64,000 bases of DNA from CAITSH01 sp945892985 (GCA_945892985.1 CAMDDU010000013.1:1-64000); one strand, 5' to 3'. Shown: positions 47,205-56,100, numbered from the stretch's first letter. Numbers and translations are program-made. Notes: generated by a model not told the origin, from the sequence alone.

Positions 47205-47238
47205 TCCTTCACTCCTTCACTCATTCACGCCTTCAAAT
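47198..47238. repeat. Right flank of the four-helix-bundle gene: inverted-repeat arm
   Basis: Repeats of TCACTCCT, TCACTCAT and TCACGCCT spaced by 8 bp cover the start codon of the four-helix-bundle gene and the bases before it. CCTTCACTCATTCAC at 47214-47228 is the reverse complement of the left arm core. boxC ends at 47248, 10 bp further on. Confidence 0.85.
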
Positions 47239-47247
47239 ATTCACACC

Positions 47248-48933
47248 TCAAACCCGCTCCCAGTTGAACCTGGCTTTGGAGCCGGTGCCGAAGACCTTCA
47301 GCGCGCCGGTTTCGCCAACGGCATTGGGGCGGATGAAAATCCAGTTCTGCCAGGCCGACAGGCGGCCGAAAATGCGTGTCTCCATGGTTTCGGCGCCACC
47401 AAAACGCAGCGAGGCTTCAAGGCCGGTGAGAGCGTCGGGGGACAGGCTTGCGCGCTCCTCGATGGCGATGCGCACCTCTTCCTCCCAATCCAGATCATCG
47501 GGCGCATAGGTGATGAGCCCCAGGCTTTCGGCCTCGGTCGCGGCGATGGGTCTGCCGAGGTGTGCGTGCAATGCCGTCGCGGCGGCGGTATCGCCGCAAA
47601 AGCGCGTGGCAAGACGGCTGAGGCCGTTGACCTCGGGGAAGGTGCCGAAGTTCGTTTCTGAAAGTGTGATTTGCGGCGCGCCTGTTTCGTCGTCAGGCAG
47701 GGCCAGCATGTAGCTGCGGTCGCTGGCAAAAGCGAGTTCTGCCAGCGTGCCGGCAAAGCAGGAGCCCCGGTCGATGATGGCGAACAGCGTGCGCGATGAC
47801 ACATCAAGTCGCGCGAGGGTGCGGCGCAGCAGTGCGGTGGTCTCCTTCACCAGCCAGTCGCTGGCATGCGCTTTTAGTGTCGCGTCTATGGCGAGCGCAA
47901 CCGGCGCCTCGCCGCGCGTCTGTAGCAGCCAGGTGCCGACCTCGGCGTGGTTGGTGCGCAGCATCAGGATGGCATCGTCGAGTTCGCGTGCCATGGCCAG
48001 AGGCCACCAGCGGGCGCCGGCGGCGTGTATGCCGGCCACATTTTGCGGGCCGGCATCGGCGGGTGCCGATACGGTCAGCGTGGCGGTACGCGCTGCGGCA
48101 TCAATGCGGACGTCGACATGGGTGTAGTGGTAGCCGTTTGCGTCGGCGTTGCGTGCGACCGGGGTGAGTGTGACGCCCTTGCCGGCACCGGGCCGGCCGC
48201 TTTGACGCGCAAGGTTTGCAGCGTGCTGCCTGATCGCGTCCTTGAACACCTGCGGTTTGGCGACGTGATCAACCAGCTTCCATTGCCTCGCCCGCTCGGC
48301 GCGCACGCCCTCTGTGGTGGTGCAGAACACGTCGGCGAGGTCGCGGCGCACCTTGCGCTTGTCGGTCAGGCGGGTGAGCCCGCCGGTGCCCGGCAGCACG
48401 CCCAGCAGCGGCACCTCGGGCAGGCTCACGGCCGAGGAGCGGTCATCGATCATCAGGATTTCGTCGCAGGCGAGGGCGAGCTCATAGCCGCCGCCGGCGC
48501 AGGCGCCGTTGACTGCGGCAAGAAATTTCAGCCCGTCGTCGCGGCTGGAGTCCTCGATGCCGTTGCGCGTCTCATTGGTGAATTTGCAGAAATTGACTTT
48601 CCAGCCATGACTGGACAGGCCCAGCATGTAAATGTTCGCGCCGGAGCAGAACATGCGATCCTTGGCGCTGGTGAGCACCACCACCTTGACCTCGGGGTGC
48701 TCGAAGCGGATGCGGTTGAGCGCATCGTATAACTCGATGTCCACACCCAGGTCGTAGGAGTTGAGCTTGAGCTTGTAGCCGGGTTTGAGGCCCTTGTCCT
48801 CATTGACGTCCATGGCCAGCGTCGCCACCTCGCCTTCGAAGGACAGCTTCCAGTGCGCATAGCGCTCCGGGTGCGTGTCAAAAAAAAGCGGTGCCGGTTT
48901 GGCCAGAGTTTCGCTGTCTGTTGCGGTATTCAT
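47248..48933 (-). CDS. boxC: 2,3-epoxybenzoyl-CoA dihydrolase BoxC
   Basis: 561 residues, two crotonase-type halves as in BoxC. N-terminal half: FDTHPERYAHWKLSFEGEVATLAMDVNEDKGLKPGYKLKLNSYDLGVDIELYDALNRIRFEHPEV and AVNGACAGGGYELALACDEILMIDDRSSAVSLPEVPLLGVLPGTGGLTRLTDKRKV. BoxC opens the epoxide of 2,3-epoxybenzoyl-CoA and cleaves the ring, giving 3,4-dehydroadipyl-CoA semialdehyde and formate. Its start overlaps boxR by 4 bp. Confidence 0.97.
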   Translation of the reverse strand: MNTATDSETLAKPAPLFFDTHPERYAHWKLSFEGEVATLAMDVNEDKGLKPGYKLKLNSYDLGVDIELYDALNRIRFEHPEVKVVVLTSAKDRMFCSGANIYMLGLSSHGWKVNFCKFTNETRNGIEDSSRDDGLKFLAAVNGACAGGGYELALACDEILMIDDRSSAVSLPEVPLLGVLPGTGGLTRLTDKRKVRRDLADVFCTTTEGVRAERARQWKLVDHVAKPQVFKDAIRQHAANLARQSGRPGAGKGVTLTPVARNADANGYHYTHVDVRIDAAARTATLTVSAPADAGPQNVAGIHAAGARWWPLAMARELDDAILMLRTNHAEVGTWLLQTRGEAPVALAIDATLKAHASDWLVKETTALLRRTLARLDVSSRTLFAIIDRGSCFAGTLAELAFASDRSYMLALPDDETGAPQITLSETNFGTFPEVNGLSRLATRFCGDTAAATALHAHLGRPIAATEAESLGLITYAPDDLDWEEEVRIAIEERASLSPDALTGLEASLRFGGAETMETRIFGRLSAWQNWIFIRPNAVGETGALKVFGTGSKARFNWERV

Positions 48934-49898
48934 GCGGCTTGCTCCTGCAGTTGCTGCGTGATGGCCAGGCTCAGTTCCCGCAGGCTTTTTTTGGCCGGTT
49001 TGGCGCTGGTGTCGATTGTGATGTCAGCGCGACCGTAAAGGCTTGCGCGACCGTCCAGGATGCGGCGCAAGTCCTGCATCGCTTCGCGGTTTCCGGCCAT
49101 CGGTCGTGTGTCGCCCTGGGCGATCACGCGCGCCATGTGCTCCTCGGGTAGTGCCTTGAGCCACACCGTGGTGCAGCTTGAGAGCAGCAAGGCATAGGCC
49201 TGCTGCTCTGACACAATGCTGCCGCCGGTGGCGATGACCACGCGCTCGTGCTGATCAATCAGGCGTTCAAGACAGCGTTTTTCGTGGCGGCGATAACCGG
49301 CCTGGCCGTAGAGTAGAAAAATTTCAGAAAGGCTGGTGCCCGCTTCGCGCTCAATTTCGACGTCCAGTTCGATAAAGGGCATGTCCAGTTCCAGCGCCAG
49401 GCTGGCGCCCAGCGTGGACTTGCCGGCACCGCGCAGGCCGATGAGCGCGATGCGTCGCGCCTTGTCGCCCCGTTCCTGCATGAGCGCGCCGAATTTGCGC
49501 TGTAATTCAGCGCGCACCGCGGGTAATTTTTGCGCCGGAATGCGCTGCACCAGCGTGTTGATACGCTCGAGTTCCGACGAGCCGCCGGCCGTGCGCCGCG
49601 ACAGCAGTGCCGCCAGCGGCAGTTCGAGTGCGGTGGCCACGCGCAGCAGCAGCACGATGGAGATGTTGCCTTGCCCGTTTTCAAGCAGGGCGAGATAGCG
49701 CTCCGACACGCCGGAGTGCTGCGCGAGCCTGCGCCGCGACATGTCGCGCAGCGTTCGCTCCTCGCGGACACGCTCGCCCAGGGTATGTAGAAATGCCCCT
49801 TCTGCGTCCGCTTGTTCGGGCTTGTCACTGTGCGCGTGCTTGAGATTGACGACCCGATGGCGCGATGCCTGGGATGGGGGATGCAGGGGAGGATGCAT
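48930..49898 (-). CDS. boxR: BoxR-type transcriptional regulator (XRE HTH plus shikimate-kinase fold)
   Basis: 322 residues. An XRE-type HTH at about 37-100 (FLHTLGERVREERTLRDMSRRRLAQHSGVSERYLALLENGQGNIS), a linker, and a shikimate-kinase-like domain from about 147 with the P-loop GLRGAGKST (154-162). In characterised BoxR/BzdR proteins this second domain senses benzoyl-CoA and the protein represses the pathway without it. It is the first gene of the minus-strand operon and overlaps boxC by 4 bp (ATGA-type coupling). Self-repression through the TGCA motifs upstream is likely. Confidence 0.95.
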   Translation of the reverse strand: MHPPLHPPSQASRHRVVNLKHAHSDKPEQADAEGAFLHTLGERVREERTLRDMSRRRLAQHSGVSERYLALLENGQGNISIVLLLRVATALELPLAALLSRRTAGGSSELERINTLVQRIPAQKLPAVRAELQRKFGALMQERGDKARRIALIGLRGAGKSTLGASLALELDMPFIELDVEIEREAGTSLSEIFLLYGQAGYRRHEKRCLERLIDQHERVVIATGGSIVSEQQAYALLLSSCTTVWLKALPEEHMARVIAQGDTRPMAGNREAMQDLRRILDGRASLYGRADITIDTSAKPAKKSLRELSLAITQQLQEQAA

Positions 49899-50024
49899 GG
49901 CGCTAAGGGGTGTTTGTGCGGTCCGTCGCTTGCGACGTATTGTGGAGGCTTGTGGAACGCCGTAGAACTTGTAGAACGCCGTAAAACGATGGTGAAATAT
50001 ATTGCTTGATCGTGATATTTTTTA

Positions 50025-50081
50025 TGCATTATAATACCTTTTATTGAAAATGCAATACACTGTCTGATGCATCAAAATGCA
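50025..50081. promoter_or_regulatory. Box control region: four TGCA motifs and a minus-strand promoter
   Basis: TGCA occurs at 50025-50028, 50051-50054, 50068-50071 and 50078-50081; the last two form TGCA-TCAAAA-TGCA, the TGCA-N6-TGCA spacing I recall for BzdR/BoxR operators. On the minus strand TTGCAT (50050-50055) and TATAAT (50028-50033) are separated by 16 nt and give a promoter for boxR-boxC-boxB; one TGCA overlaps each of its hexamers. A plus-strand -10 (TAGAAT, 50086-50091) is weak. Confidence 0.75.
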
Positions 50082-50200
50082 GGCTTAGAATAATTTTCGG
50101 TGGCGACTCTGTCGCGGTTTGAGCGCGCGGAGCGCAATGGTCAGGATCTGCCGTGAGCTCATCCCCGCGCTGCTTGGCAAAGGCGTAAAAGGGTATAGAT

Positions 50201-50716
50201 ATGGCACTCGATCTCACCATTCTTGTCGGCACCATGACCGGTACGTCCCAACTGGTGGCGCAGGAAATCGAACTGACGCTGGACGACGGTGAAACGCGTG
50301 TGCGCACGCTGGAAATGGATCGTCTGGACGCGACGGTTTTCGCCGCCGGCGGCATCCACCTCATCTGCACTTCAACCTATGGACAGGGCGACGTGCCAGA
50401 TAACGCCAAGGCGTTTTACGACGCGCTGGCGGCTTCGCGACCGGACCTGTCCGCGCTGCGCTACGGCGTTTTCGCTCTGGGCGACCGCACTTATGGTGAC
50501 ACCTTCTGTTTTGGCGGCAAGAAATTTGACGCGCTGCTGGCGGAACTGGGCGCGCAGCGTATCGGCGATATGCTGTTGCATGATGCCTCCGCCGGCACCA
50601 TGCCAGAGGAAGTAGCGCTCGATTGGGTGCGGGACTGGATTAAGCTTTGCAAGGCCGGCATCGCGGGTGGCGCTGGAGCCGGCGTCAGCAACAACGGCGA
50701 GGTTTTCGCCGGCTGA
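50201..50716 (+). CDS. Flavodoxin-domain protein (MioC-like)
   Basis: 171 residues, one flavodoxin domain. FMN phosphate loop: LVGTMTGTSQLVAQEI; second loop CTSTYGQGDVPDNAKAFYDAL; third FALGDRTYGDTFCFGGKKFDALL. It ends with a Gly/Ala-rich tail. It is the first gene of the plus-strand arm of the box locus, 72 bp before the ligase gene and opposite boxR across the TGCA motifs, so benzoate-linked regulation is likely. It may feed electrons to an oxygenase reaction, an inference that is attractive because boxA is missing here. Confidence 0.85.
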   Translation: MALDLTILVGTMTGTSQLVAQEIELTLDDGETRVRTLEMDRLDATVFAAGGIHLICTSTYGQGDVPDNAKAFYDALAASRPDLSALRYGVFALGDRTYGDTFCFGGKKFDALLAELGAQRIGDMLLHDASAGTMPEEVALDWVRDWIKLCKAGIAGGAGAGVSNNGEVFAG

Positions 50717-50787
50717 GGCATCGGTTACAACTGTTAGGATTGCATGCCGACACAGCAGCGGCGGCGATACCCTTGGAGGAGCAAGCA

Positions 50788-52386
50788 ATGCCCAGTTTAT
50801 CTTTGGCGGACCATGGCACCAGTCCGCCGCGCCTGCACATTCCCCGCGATTACAACGCCGCGTTCGACCTCGTGGAACGCAACCTGGCCGCGGGCCGCGC
50901 CAATAAGCGCGCTTTTGTCGATGATGCCGGCGAGGTGAGCTACGGCGAACTGGCTGAGCGCGTCAATCGTGCTGCGAATGCCCTCACCGCGCTTGGTCTG
51001 CGTATGGAAGACCGTATCGTGCTGGCCCACCTGGACAGCATTGATTTTGTCGCGGTGTTTCTCGGTGCGATCAAAGCCGGCATCGTGCCGGTCGCGGTCA
51101 ACACGCTGCTCACCACGGCTGATTATGAATACATGCTGGCTGACAGTCGTGCCAAGGCGCTGGTGGTGTCCGAGGTCTTGATGCCTGTCTTCTCGCCCTT
51201 GCTTGACGCCGAACCGGCCAGGCTGCCCTTTCTGCAACACGTGCTGGTGTCCGGCCAGTCCGGACACCGTCATCTTCACCTCGGCGAGGCCATGGCAAAG
51301 GCGGCCGCGAAATTCGACGCTGCCCCGACCACCAGCGACGACGTCTGCTTCTGGCTTTATTCCTCAGGCTCCACCGGTGCGCCCAAGGGCACGCTGCACC
51401 TGCACTCGCACTTGATCCAGACCGCCGAACTTTATGCCGTGCCGGTGCTGGGCCTGCGCGAGAGTGACGTGGTGTTCTCGGCAGCCAAGCTTTTTTTCGC
51501 CTACGGCCTGGGCAATGCGCTGACCTTCCCGATGGCGGTCGGGGCGACGACCATCCTGATGGCCGAGCGGCCGACGCCGGCGGCGGTGTTCAAGCGATTG
51601 CAGCACGGTGGAAGCAAGCCAACGGTGTTCTACGGCGTGCCCACCCTGTTTGCCGCGCTGCTCGCCAGCCCCGATCTGCCGGGGAAAGCTGATCTTGCGC
51701 TGCGGGTCTGCACCTCCGCCGGTGAGGCGCTGCCCGCGGACATCGGCAAGCGCTGGACCGAACGCTTCGGCGTTGAAATACTCGATGGCATCGGCTCTAC
51801 CGAGATGTTGCATATTTTTCTGTCCAACCGGCCGGGTGAAGTGCGTTACGGCACCACCGGAAAGGCGGTGCCCGGCTACGCCTTGCGCCTCGTCGATGAG
51901 ACCGGCGCGATCATGGAGGGCACCGGCCAGATTGGTGAGCTGCAGATCAGCGGCCCGAGCAGCGCGTCCTGTTACTGGAATAATCGGGGCAAGAGTCGTG
52001 CAACTTTCATTGGTGACTGGACGCGCAGCGGTGACAAGTACACGCTCGATACGGATGGTTACTACACCTATGCGGGGCGTACCGACGACATGCTCAAGGT
52101 CGGCGGCATCTATGTGTCGCCATTTGAAGTCGAGGGTGCGTTGTCCACGCATGCCGCCGTGCTCGAGGCTGCGGTGATCGGCGTGGCCGATGAGGCGCAG
52201 CTGATCAAGCCCAAGGCCTATGTAGTGCTCAAGCCCGGCCAGTCGGTCACCGAAGAAGCGCTCAAGGCACATGTGAAATCGCTGCTTGCGCCGTTCAAGT
52301 ATCCGCGCAGCATCGAGTTCGTGACCGAGCTGCCCAAGACAGCCACCGGAAAAATACAGCGCTTCAAGCTGCGCGCGCGGGCTTGA
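50788..52386 (+). CDS. bclA: Benzoate-CoA ligase
   Basis: 532 residues from the ATG at 50788, preceded by GGAGGAGCAAGC; an open frame to 50647 runs into the flavodoxin gene and is not supported. AMP-binding motifs: YSSGSTGAPKGTLH (residues about 191-204), GSTEM, YTYAGRTDDMLKVGGIYVSPFEVE, and the C-terminal Lys in LPKTATGKIQRFK. LAHLDSIDFVAVFLGAIKAGIVPVAVNTLLT and FFAYGLGNALTFPM are characteristic of the benzoate-CoA ligase group. It activates benzoate to benzoyl-CoA, the BoxAB substrate. Confidence 0.95.
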   Translation: MPSLSLADHGTSPPRLHIPRDYNAAFDLVERNLAAGRANKRAFVDDAGEVSYGELAERVNRAANALTALGLRMEDRIVLAHLDSIDFVAVFLGAIKAGIVPVAVNTLLTTADYEYMLADSRAKALVVSEVLMPVFSPLLDAEPARLPFLQHVLVSGQSGHRHLHLGEAMAKAAAKFDAAPTTSDDVCFWLYSSGSTGAPKGTLHLHSHLIQTAELYAVPVLGLRESDVVFSAAKLFFAYGLGNALTFPMAVGATTILMAERPTPAAVFKRLQHGGSKPTVFYGVPTLFAALLASPDLPGKADLALRVCTSAGEALPADIGKRWTERFGVEILDGIGSTEMLHIFLSNRPGEVRYGTTGKAVPGYALRLVDETGAIMEGTGQIGELQISGPSSASCYWNNRGKSRATFIGDWTRSGDKYTLDTDGYYTYAGRTDDMLKVGGIYVSPFEVEGALSTHAAVLEAAVIGVADEAQLIKPKAYVVLKPGQSVTEEALKAHVKSLLAPFKYPRSIEFVTELPKTATGKIQRFKLRARA

Positions 52387-52663
52387 TTGGGTCCGCGATC
52401 CGGCCTGACCGGCTAGGTCGGGTTCATCGTGACAGCTTGATGCGCAGGTCTTGCTGAATTTCACCCAAGTCCGTCGCCGCACGGTCCAGTTCGAATGCGT
52501 GGACGTATTTGAGCACGTTGTCGCATCGCCCGCGCAGCGCGGGAGGCAGGCTATCTGGAAGGTTTAGGCGCTGTAAGTTAGGAAGTGTCGATATTGCGGG
52601 CGTTTCGCGTCCTGCCCTGTTTAACAGCGCAGCAGGACGCGCACCCCCGGTAAGGGCGCGAGC

Positions 52664-53281
52664 TTATTCGCGCAGTTTTCGCGCTTCCTTTGCCTGTGGA
52701 CGTTCGATGCTGGCCATCAGCCAGGCCTGGAGATGCGGAAATTTGCCGAGCTCGTATTTCATTGCGAAGAACGAGTAGCAGACGCTGGCCACCATGAAGT
52801 CGGCCATGTTCCATTTTTCACCACCGAAGAATTTGCTCTTCGCCAGATGCTCATCCAGAACCTTGAGCCGGGGCTGCAGTTTGGCATCAGCCTCGTCAGC
52901 CAGGTTGGCGTTGCGTTTTTCCGGCACAAACATGACGCGGTGCTGCATCACGGTGACCATGTGCGGCTCGATGTCGTTGGCGGTAAAAAACGCCCATTGC
53001 AGCATGCGGCCGCGCTCCTGCGGCGTGGCCGGCCACAACGGGCTGTTGTATTTTTCGGCGAGATAGAGGTTGATTGCGGCGGACTCCCACATGATCAGGC
53101 CGTCGTCGTCGATGGCCGGTACCCGCGCGTTGGGGTTGATCGCTGCGAACCATGCCTCGCCCGCCTGCGGCGCATCGCCGTAGATGGTGACGTTGACGTG
53201 TTCGTAGGCTATGCCCGATTCCTTGCACAGCCAGGCCACGCGAAACGCGCGCGAGCGGAATTGACCGTATAGCTTCAGCAT
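52664..53281 (-). CDS. Glutathione S-transferase family protein
   Basis: 205 residues. The thioredoxin-like N-terminal domain (MLKLYGQFRSRAFRVAWLCKESGIAYEHVNV, then NPNARVPAIDDDGLIMWESAAINLYLAEKY) has the cis-Pro and glutathione-binding Glu-Ser pair. An all-helical C-terminal domain follows with FFGGEKWNMADFMVASV. The substrate is unknown. It is divergent from the MarR regulator, and two palindromes lie between them, so it is probably controlled by that regulator. Confidence 0.9.
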   Translation of the reverse strand: MLKLYGQFRSRAFRVAWLCKESGIAYEHVNVTIYGDAPQAGEAWFAAINPNARVPAIDDDGLIMWESAAINLYLAEKYNSPLWPATPQERGRMLQWAFFTANDIEPHMVTVMQHRVMFVPEKRNANLADEADAKLQPRLKVLDEHLAKSKFFGGEKWNMADFMVASVCYSFFAMKYELGKFPHLQAWLMASIERPQAKEARKLRE

Positions 53282-53378
53282 TGTTGTCTCCCTTGATGGT
53301 TCATGGTCGTCATGGTTGTTGCATACCGTCCGTCAATAGCGGCGTGCGGGCATTTTAGCGTGGCTTGATTTTTCTGTG

Positions 53379-53403
53379 CAATTAGCTTTGCAACAAAGCT
53401 AAT
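53379..53403. promoter_or_regulatory. Palindromic operator for the MarR-type regulator (1)
   Basis: AATTAGCTTTG-CAA-CAAAGCTAATT, a perfect 11-bp inverted repeat with a 3-nt centre, halfway between the divergent GST and marR starts. Length and AT-rich arms fit a MarR-family dimer site. Confidence 0.8.
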
Positions 53404-53404
53404 T

Positions 53405-53419
53405 TGACAATGCAATTGT
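53405..53419. promoter_or_regulatory. Palindromic operator for the MarR-type regulator (2)
   Basis: GACAAT-GCA-ATTGTC, a second perfect 6-bp inverted repeat directly after the first, 20 bp before the marR ATG. It may overlap the marR promoter and serve as an autoregulatory site. Confidence 0.65.
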
Positions 53420-53438
53420 CCGCGCGTAGGGTAGCGCA

Positions 53439-54050
53439 ATGGCAGCTCCGAAAAAATCCAAAAGCGACGCGCGCACCATTTCGCGTCCGGCGCTTCTTAT
53501 CGATGGTTCGGACGAGGCGTTTCGCGGCTTGATTCATGACCTGATGGCCTACGCCCACCATCTTGGCGCCTGCCGCGACGGTTTTGGCGCCATCATCGGA
53601 CTGACCGGTGTGCAATACGAAATCTTCATGATCGTGCGGCGCTTCGGCGGTTCTGCAGACGCAAAGGCGGGCAACGCGAAAGCCGGGGATGCAAAGACCC
53701 CGGGTATCAGCGTCGGGCAGGTGGCGGCGCGGTTGCACCGCAGCGGCGCCTTCGCCACCATCGAGGCGGCCAAGCTGGCCGAGCGTGGTCTCATTGCAAA
53801 GCGCACCGACCCGGCCGACGGCCGCAAGGTTTTACTCGCCATGACCCCGGCCGGCGAGGCGCTGGCGCGTTCGCTTGCGCCGTATCAGCAGCAGATCAAT
53901 GACGTCTTGTTCGACTGTTTCGACCGGCGCCGTTTCGAGGCCTTGTCGGCGATGGCGGGCGACATGGTGGCCAGTGGTGATCGTGCCGTCGCCCTTTCTG
54001 AATTCCTGGTTGCGCAAGTTAGCCAACGGCCGGTTGCGCGAGCGGCCTGA
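53439..54050 (+). CDS. MarR family transcriptional regulator
   Basis: 203 residues, winged-HTH with the MarR features SVGQVAARLHRSGAFATIEAAKLAERGLIAKRTDPADGRKVLLAMTPAGEAL. The N-terminal helix carries FRGLIHDLMAYAHHLGACRDGFG. A small insert of Ala/Gly/Lys repeats (DAKAGNAKAGDAKT) occurs before the HTH. Such regulators usually respond to aromatic acids; it would control the GST and, given position, the cupin, HpaB-like and downstream genes. The ligand is unknown. Confidence 0.9.
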   Translation: MAAPKKSKSDARTISRPALLIDGSDEAFRGLIHDLMAYAHHLGACRDGFGAIIGLTGVQYEIFMIVRRFGGSADAKAGNAKAGDAKTPGISVGQVAARLHRSGAFATIEAAKLAERGLIAKRTDPADGRKVLLAMTPAGEALARSLAPYQQQINDVLFDCFDRRRFEALSAMAGDMVASGDRAVALSEFLVAQVSQRPVARAA

Positions 54051-54071
54051 TTTTCTTTTTTCGGAGGTGGT

Positions 54072-54464
54072 ATGGATTCCAAGCAGCATCTTGAGTTTGT
54101 CGGTGTGGACATGGACGACCCGCGTTGGGAAGTGCCGCCAGGCTATCCGAGCGGATTCACGCAGCTCATTCTCGCCTCGGATATCGATGAGACGGCCAAG
54201 CGCGGCAGCCGCACGCGATTATTGCGCCTGCTGCCAGGCGCTTTCTCCACCGTGCCGTTTGTACATGACCATTGGGAGGAGGTGTTCCTGTTCAAGGGTG
54301 ACCTTATCGTCGGCAACGACGACCAGGGGCGCGGTGGCAAGGCATCGCAGGCATTTACCTACGCTTGTCGCCCGCCCGGGGCTTATCACGGCCCCTTCAC
54401 CTCGAAGGAGGGCTGCCTGCTCTACGAAATTCACTATTACGAAACCAGCGGCAGGCAAAAATAA
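54072..54464 (+). CDS. Cupin-domain protein
   Basis: 130 residues, a single cupin fold. The first metal motif reads FVHDHWEEVFLFKGDLIVG (His-x-His ... Glu) and the second region PPGAYHGPFTSKEGCLLYEIHYYE supplies the last His. It could be a small dioxygenase, an isomerase or a sensor; sequence alone does not decide. It begins 21 bp after marR in the same direction and so is probably cotranscribed with it. Confidence 0.82.
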   Translation: MDSKQHLEFVGVDMDDPRWEVPPGYPSGFTQLILASDIDETAKRGSRTRLLRLLPGAFSTVPFVHDHWEEVFLFKGDLIVGNDDQGRGGKASQAFTYACRPPGAYHGPFTSKEGCLLYEIHYYETSGRQK

Positions 54465-54657
54465 CTTCCAAAGCTGTGCTTGCGGAGCAAGCGCCGCAGA
54501 ATCGAATTTTGGCTTTGAATGCAACATATTCTGCGCCCGCAATGGCCCCGGGGCGGCCGACGTGCCTTGGTGCTCGGGTCCCCCGGTATTAAGGCGAGGT
54601 AGTGTCTTTGCCCGCGATTTGAAGCCGTCAATTCAAAACAATTTATAGGACATTCTC

Positions 54658-56100
54658 ATGCTCAAGACGGGCGCTGAACACCTGGAATCCCTGCGCGACG
54701 GTCGCGTCGTTTACATCGGCTCGGAAAAAGTGACTGATGTGACCGCACATCCGGCTTTTCGCAACGCAGCCCATAGCATCGCAGCCATCTATGACATGAA
54801 AGCGGCGCCGGAAAATCGCGACGCGGCAAGTTTTTCAGAGGGCGGGGAGCTTTACAGCGGCTATTTTCTGCGCGCGCGCTCCAAAGCCGACCTGGAAAAG
54901 CGCACCGCCCTGCATCGCAAGATCGCCGCCCTGAGTCACGGCCTGCTTGGTCGTTCGCCCGACCATGTGGCGAGCTTTGTCGCCGGTATGTCCATATTGC
55001 CCGAGGTGTTCGGCAAATACGCCGACAACGTCACGCGCTATTACGAGCACATGCGCAAGAACGACATTTACGCCTGCTATGCCGTTATTCCGCCGCAGGC
55101 GGCGCGCAACCCTGAGTTCTACGTCAAGCAAAACATCCCGATCCCGACCCTGCGCGTGGTGCGCGAGGAGGATGACGGCGTGGTGATCTCGGGCATGAAA
55201 ATGCTCGCCACCGGCGCGGTGTTCGCCAATGAAATCTGGGTCGGCAACCTCATTCCGCTGGCGCCGACGCAACTGGCGGAGTCGGTGACCTGCGCCGTGC
55301 CCTGTAATGCCAGGGGCCTGACGCTGTGGTCGCGCAAGCCATTTGAGCGCGACGCCCAGGTCGAGTTCGACAGCCCGCTCGCCCATCGCTATGACGAGAC
55401 TGACAGCATGGTGATGTGCGACGAGGTCAAGGTGCCGTGGGAAAAAGTGTTCGTGCACAACGATGCGGTTCTGGCGCGCGACATCTATATCAAGACGCCG
55501 GCGCATTGTTACGGCAATCACCAGTCGAACGTGCGTTTTCACGCCAAGATGCGCCTGCTGGTCGGTCTTGCCTCGCGCATCACCCAGGCCTCGGGTGCGG
55601 ACCAGATTCCGGCTGTGCGCGAAACCCTTGGCCGGCTTGCCGCGCTGGAGGCGACCCTTGGTGGCCTCATCGCCGGGCAGATACAGGACGCCGAGGACTG
55701 GCCGGCGGAGCACAAAACCTACAACCGGCGCTATATGTACGCGGGGCTCAACTGGTGCACTGAAAACCACTCGCAGATCATCGATGCCATTCGCGAATTG
55801 TGCGGTGGCGGCGTGTTCCAGATGCCGGCGGACATTTCGGTGATGAAAGACCCGGCCATGCGCGACATGTTCGAGCAATACTGGCAGACGCCGCAGATGG
55901 GGGCGGTCGCACGCATGAAACTGTTCAAGCTCGCCTGGGATTTGGTCGGGTCTGAGTTCGCCGGCCGCCACCAGCAATACGAAAAATTTTACGCCGGCGC
56001 GTCCTTTATAGTGCGCAACCACAATTTCCGCGAAACGCCCTGGGATGAGTTGCACGGCGTGGTTGATGAGCTTCTGGCCGGTTACGACGTGCCCGATTGA
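54658..56100 (+). CDS. 4-hydroxyphenylacetate 3-hydroxylase (HpaB) family flavin monooxygenase
   Basis: 480 residues, the size of HpaB oxygenase components. Family motifs: LKTGAEHLESLRDGRVVYIGSEKVTDVTAHPAFRNAAHSIAAIYDM at the start, an FAD-binding segment ATGAVFANEIWVGNLIP, CDEVKVPWEKVFVHND in the middle and REL..GGGVFQMPADISVM at the end. These use FADH2 from a separate reductase (HpaC), which is not in this window. HpaB-family enzymes also include acyl-CoA-dehydrogenase-like dehydratases, so hydroxylation of a phenol is likely but not certain. It is 557 bp before a UbiD and a TctC gene in a catabolic-looking row. Confidence 0.9.
   Translation: MLKTGAEHLESLRDGRVVYIGSEKVTDVTAHPAFRNAAHSIAAIYDMKAAPENRDAASFSEGGELYSGYFLRARSKADLEKRTALHRKIAALSHGLLGRSPDHVASFVAGMSILPEVFGKYADNVTRYYEHMRKNDIYACYAVIPPQAARNPEFYVKQNIPIPTLRVVREEDDGVVISGMKMLATGAVFANEIWVGNLIPLAPTQLAESVTCAVPCNARGLTLWSRKPFERDAQVEFDSPLAHRYDETDSMVMCDEVKVPWEKVFVHNDAVLARDIYIKTPAHCYGNHQSNVRFHAKMRLLVGLASRITQASGADQIPAVRETLGRLAALEATLGGLIAGQIQDAEDWPAEHKTYNRRYMYAGLNWCTENHSQIIDAIRELCGGGVFQMPADISVMKDPAMRDMFEQYWQTPQMGAVARMKLFKLAWDLVGSEFAGRHQQYEKFYAGASFIVRNHNFRETPWDELHGVVDELLAGYDVPD

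Noticed and set aside
52428..52672. Minus-strand frame reading ...LKYVHAFELDRAATDLGEIQQDLRIKLSR before a TGA at 52428
   Set aside because: It looks protein-like but has no ATG or ribosome site; only a GTG inside would give about 31 residues. It may be a leftover of a gene but cannot be supported. Nothing else was seen between bclA and the GST gene.
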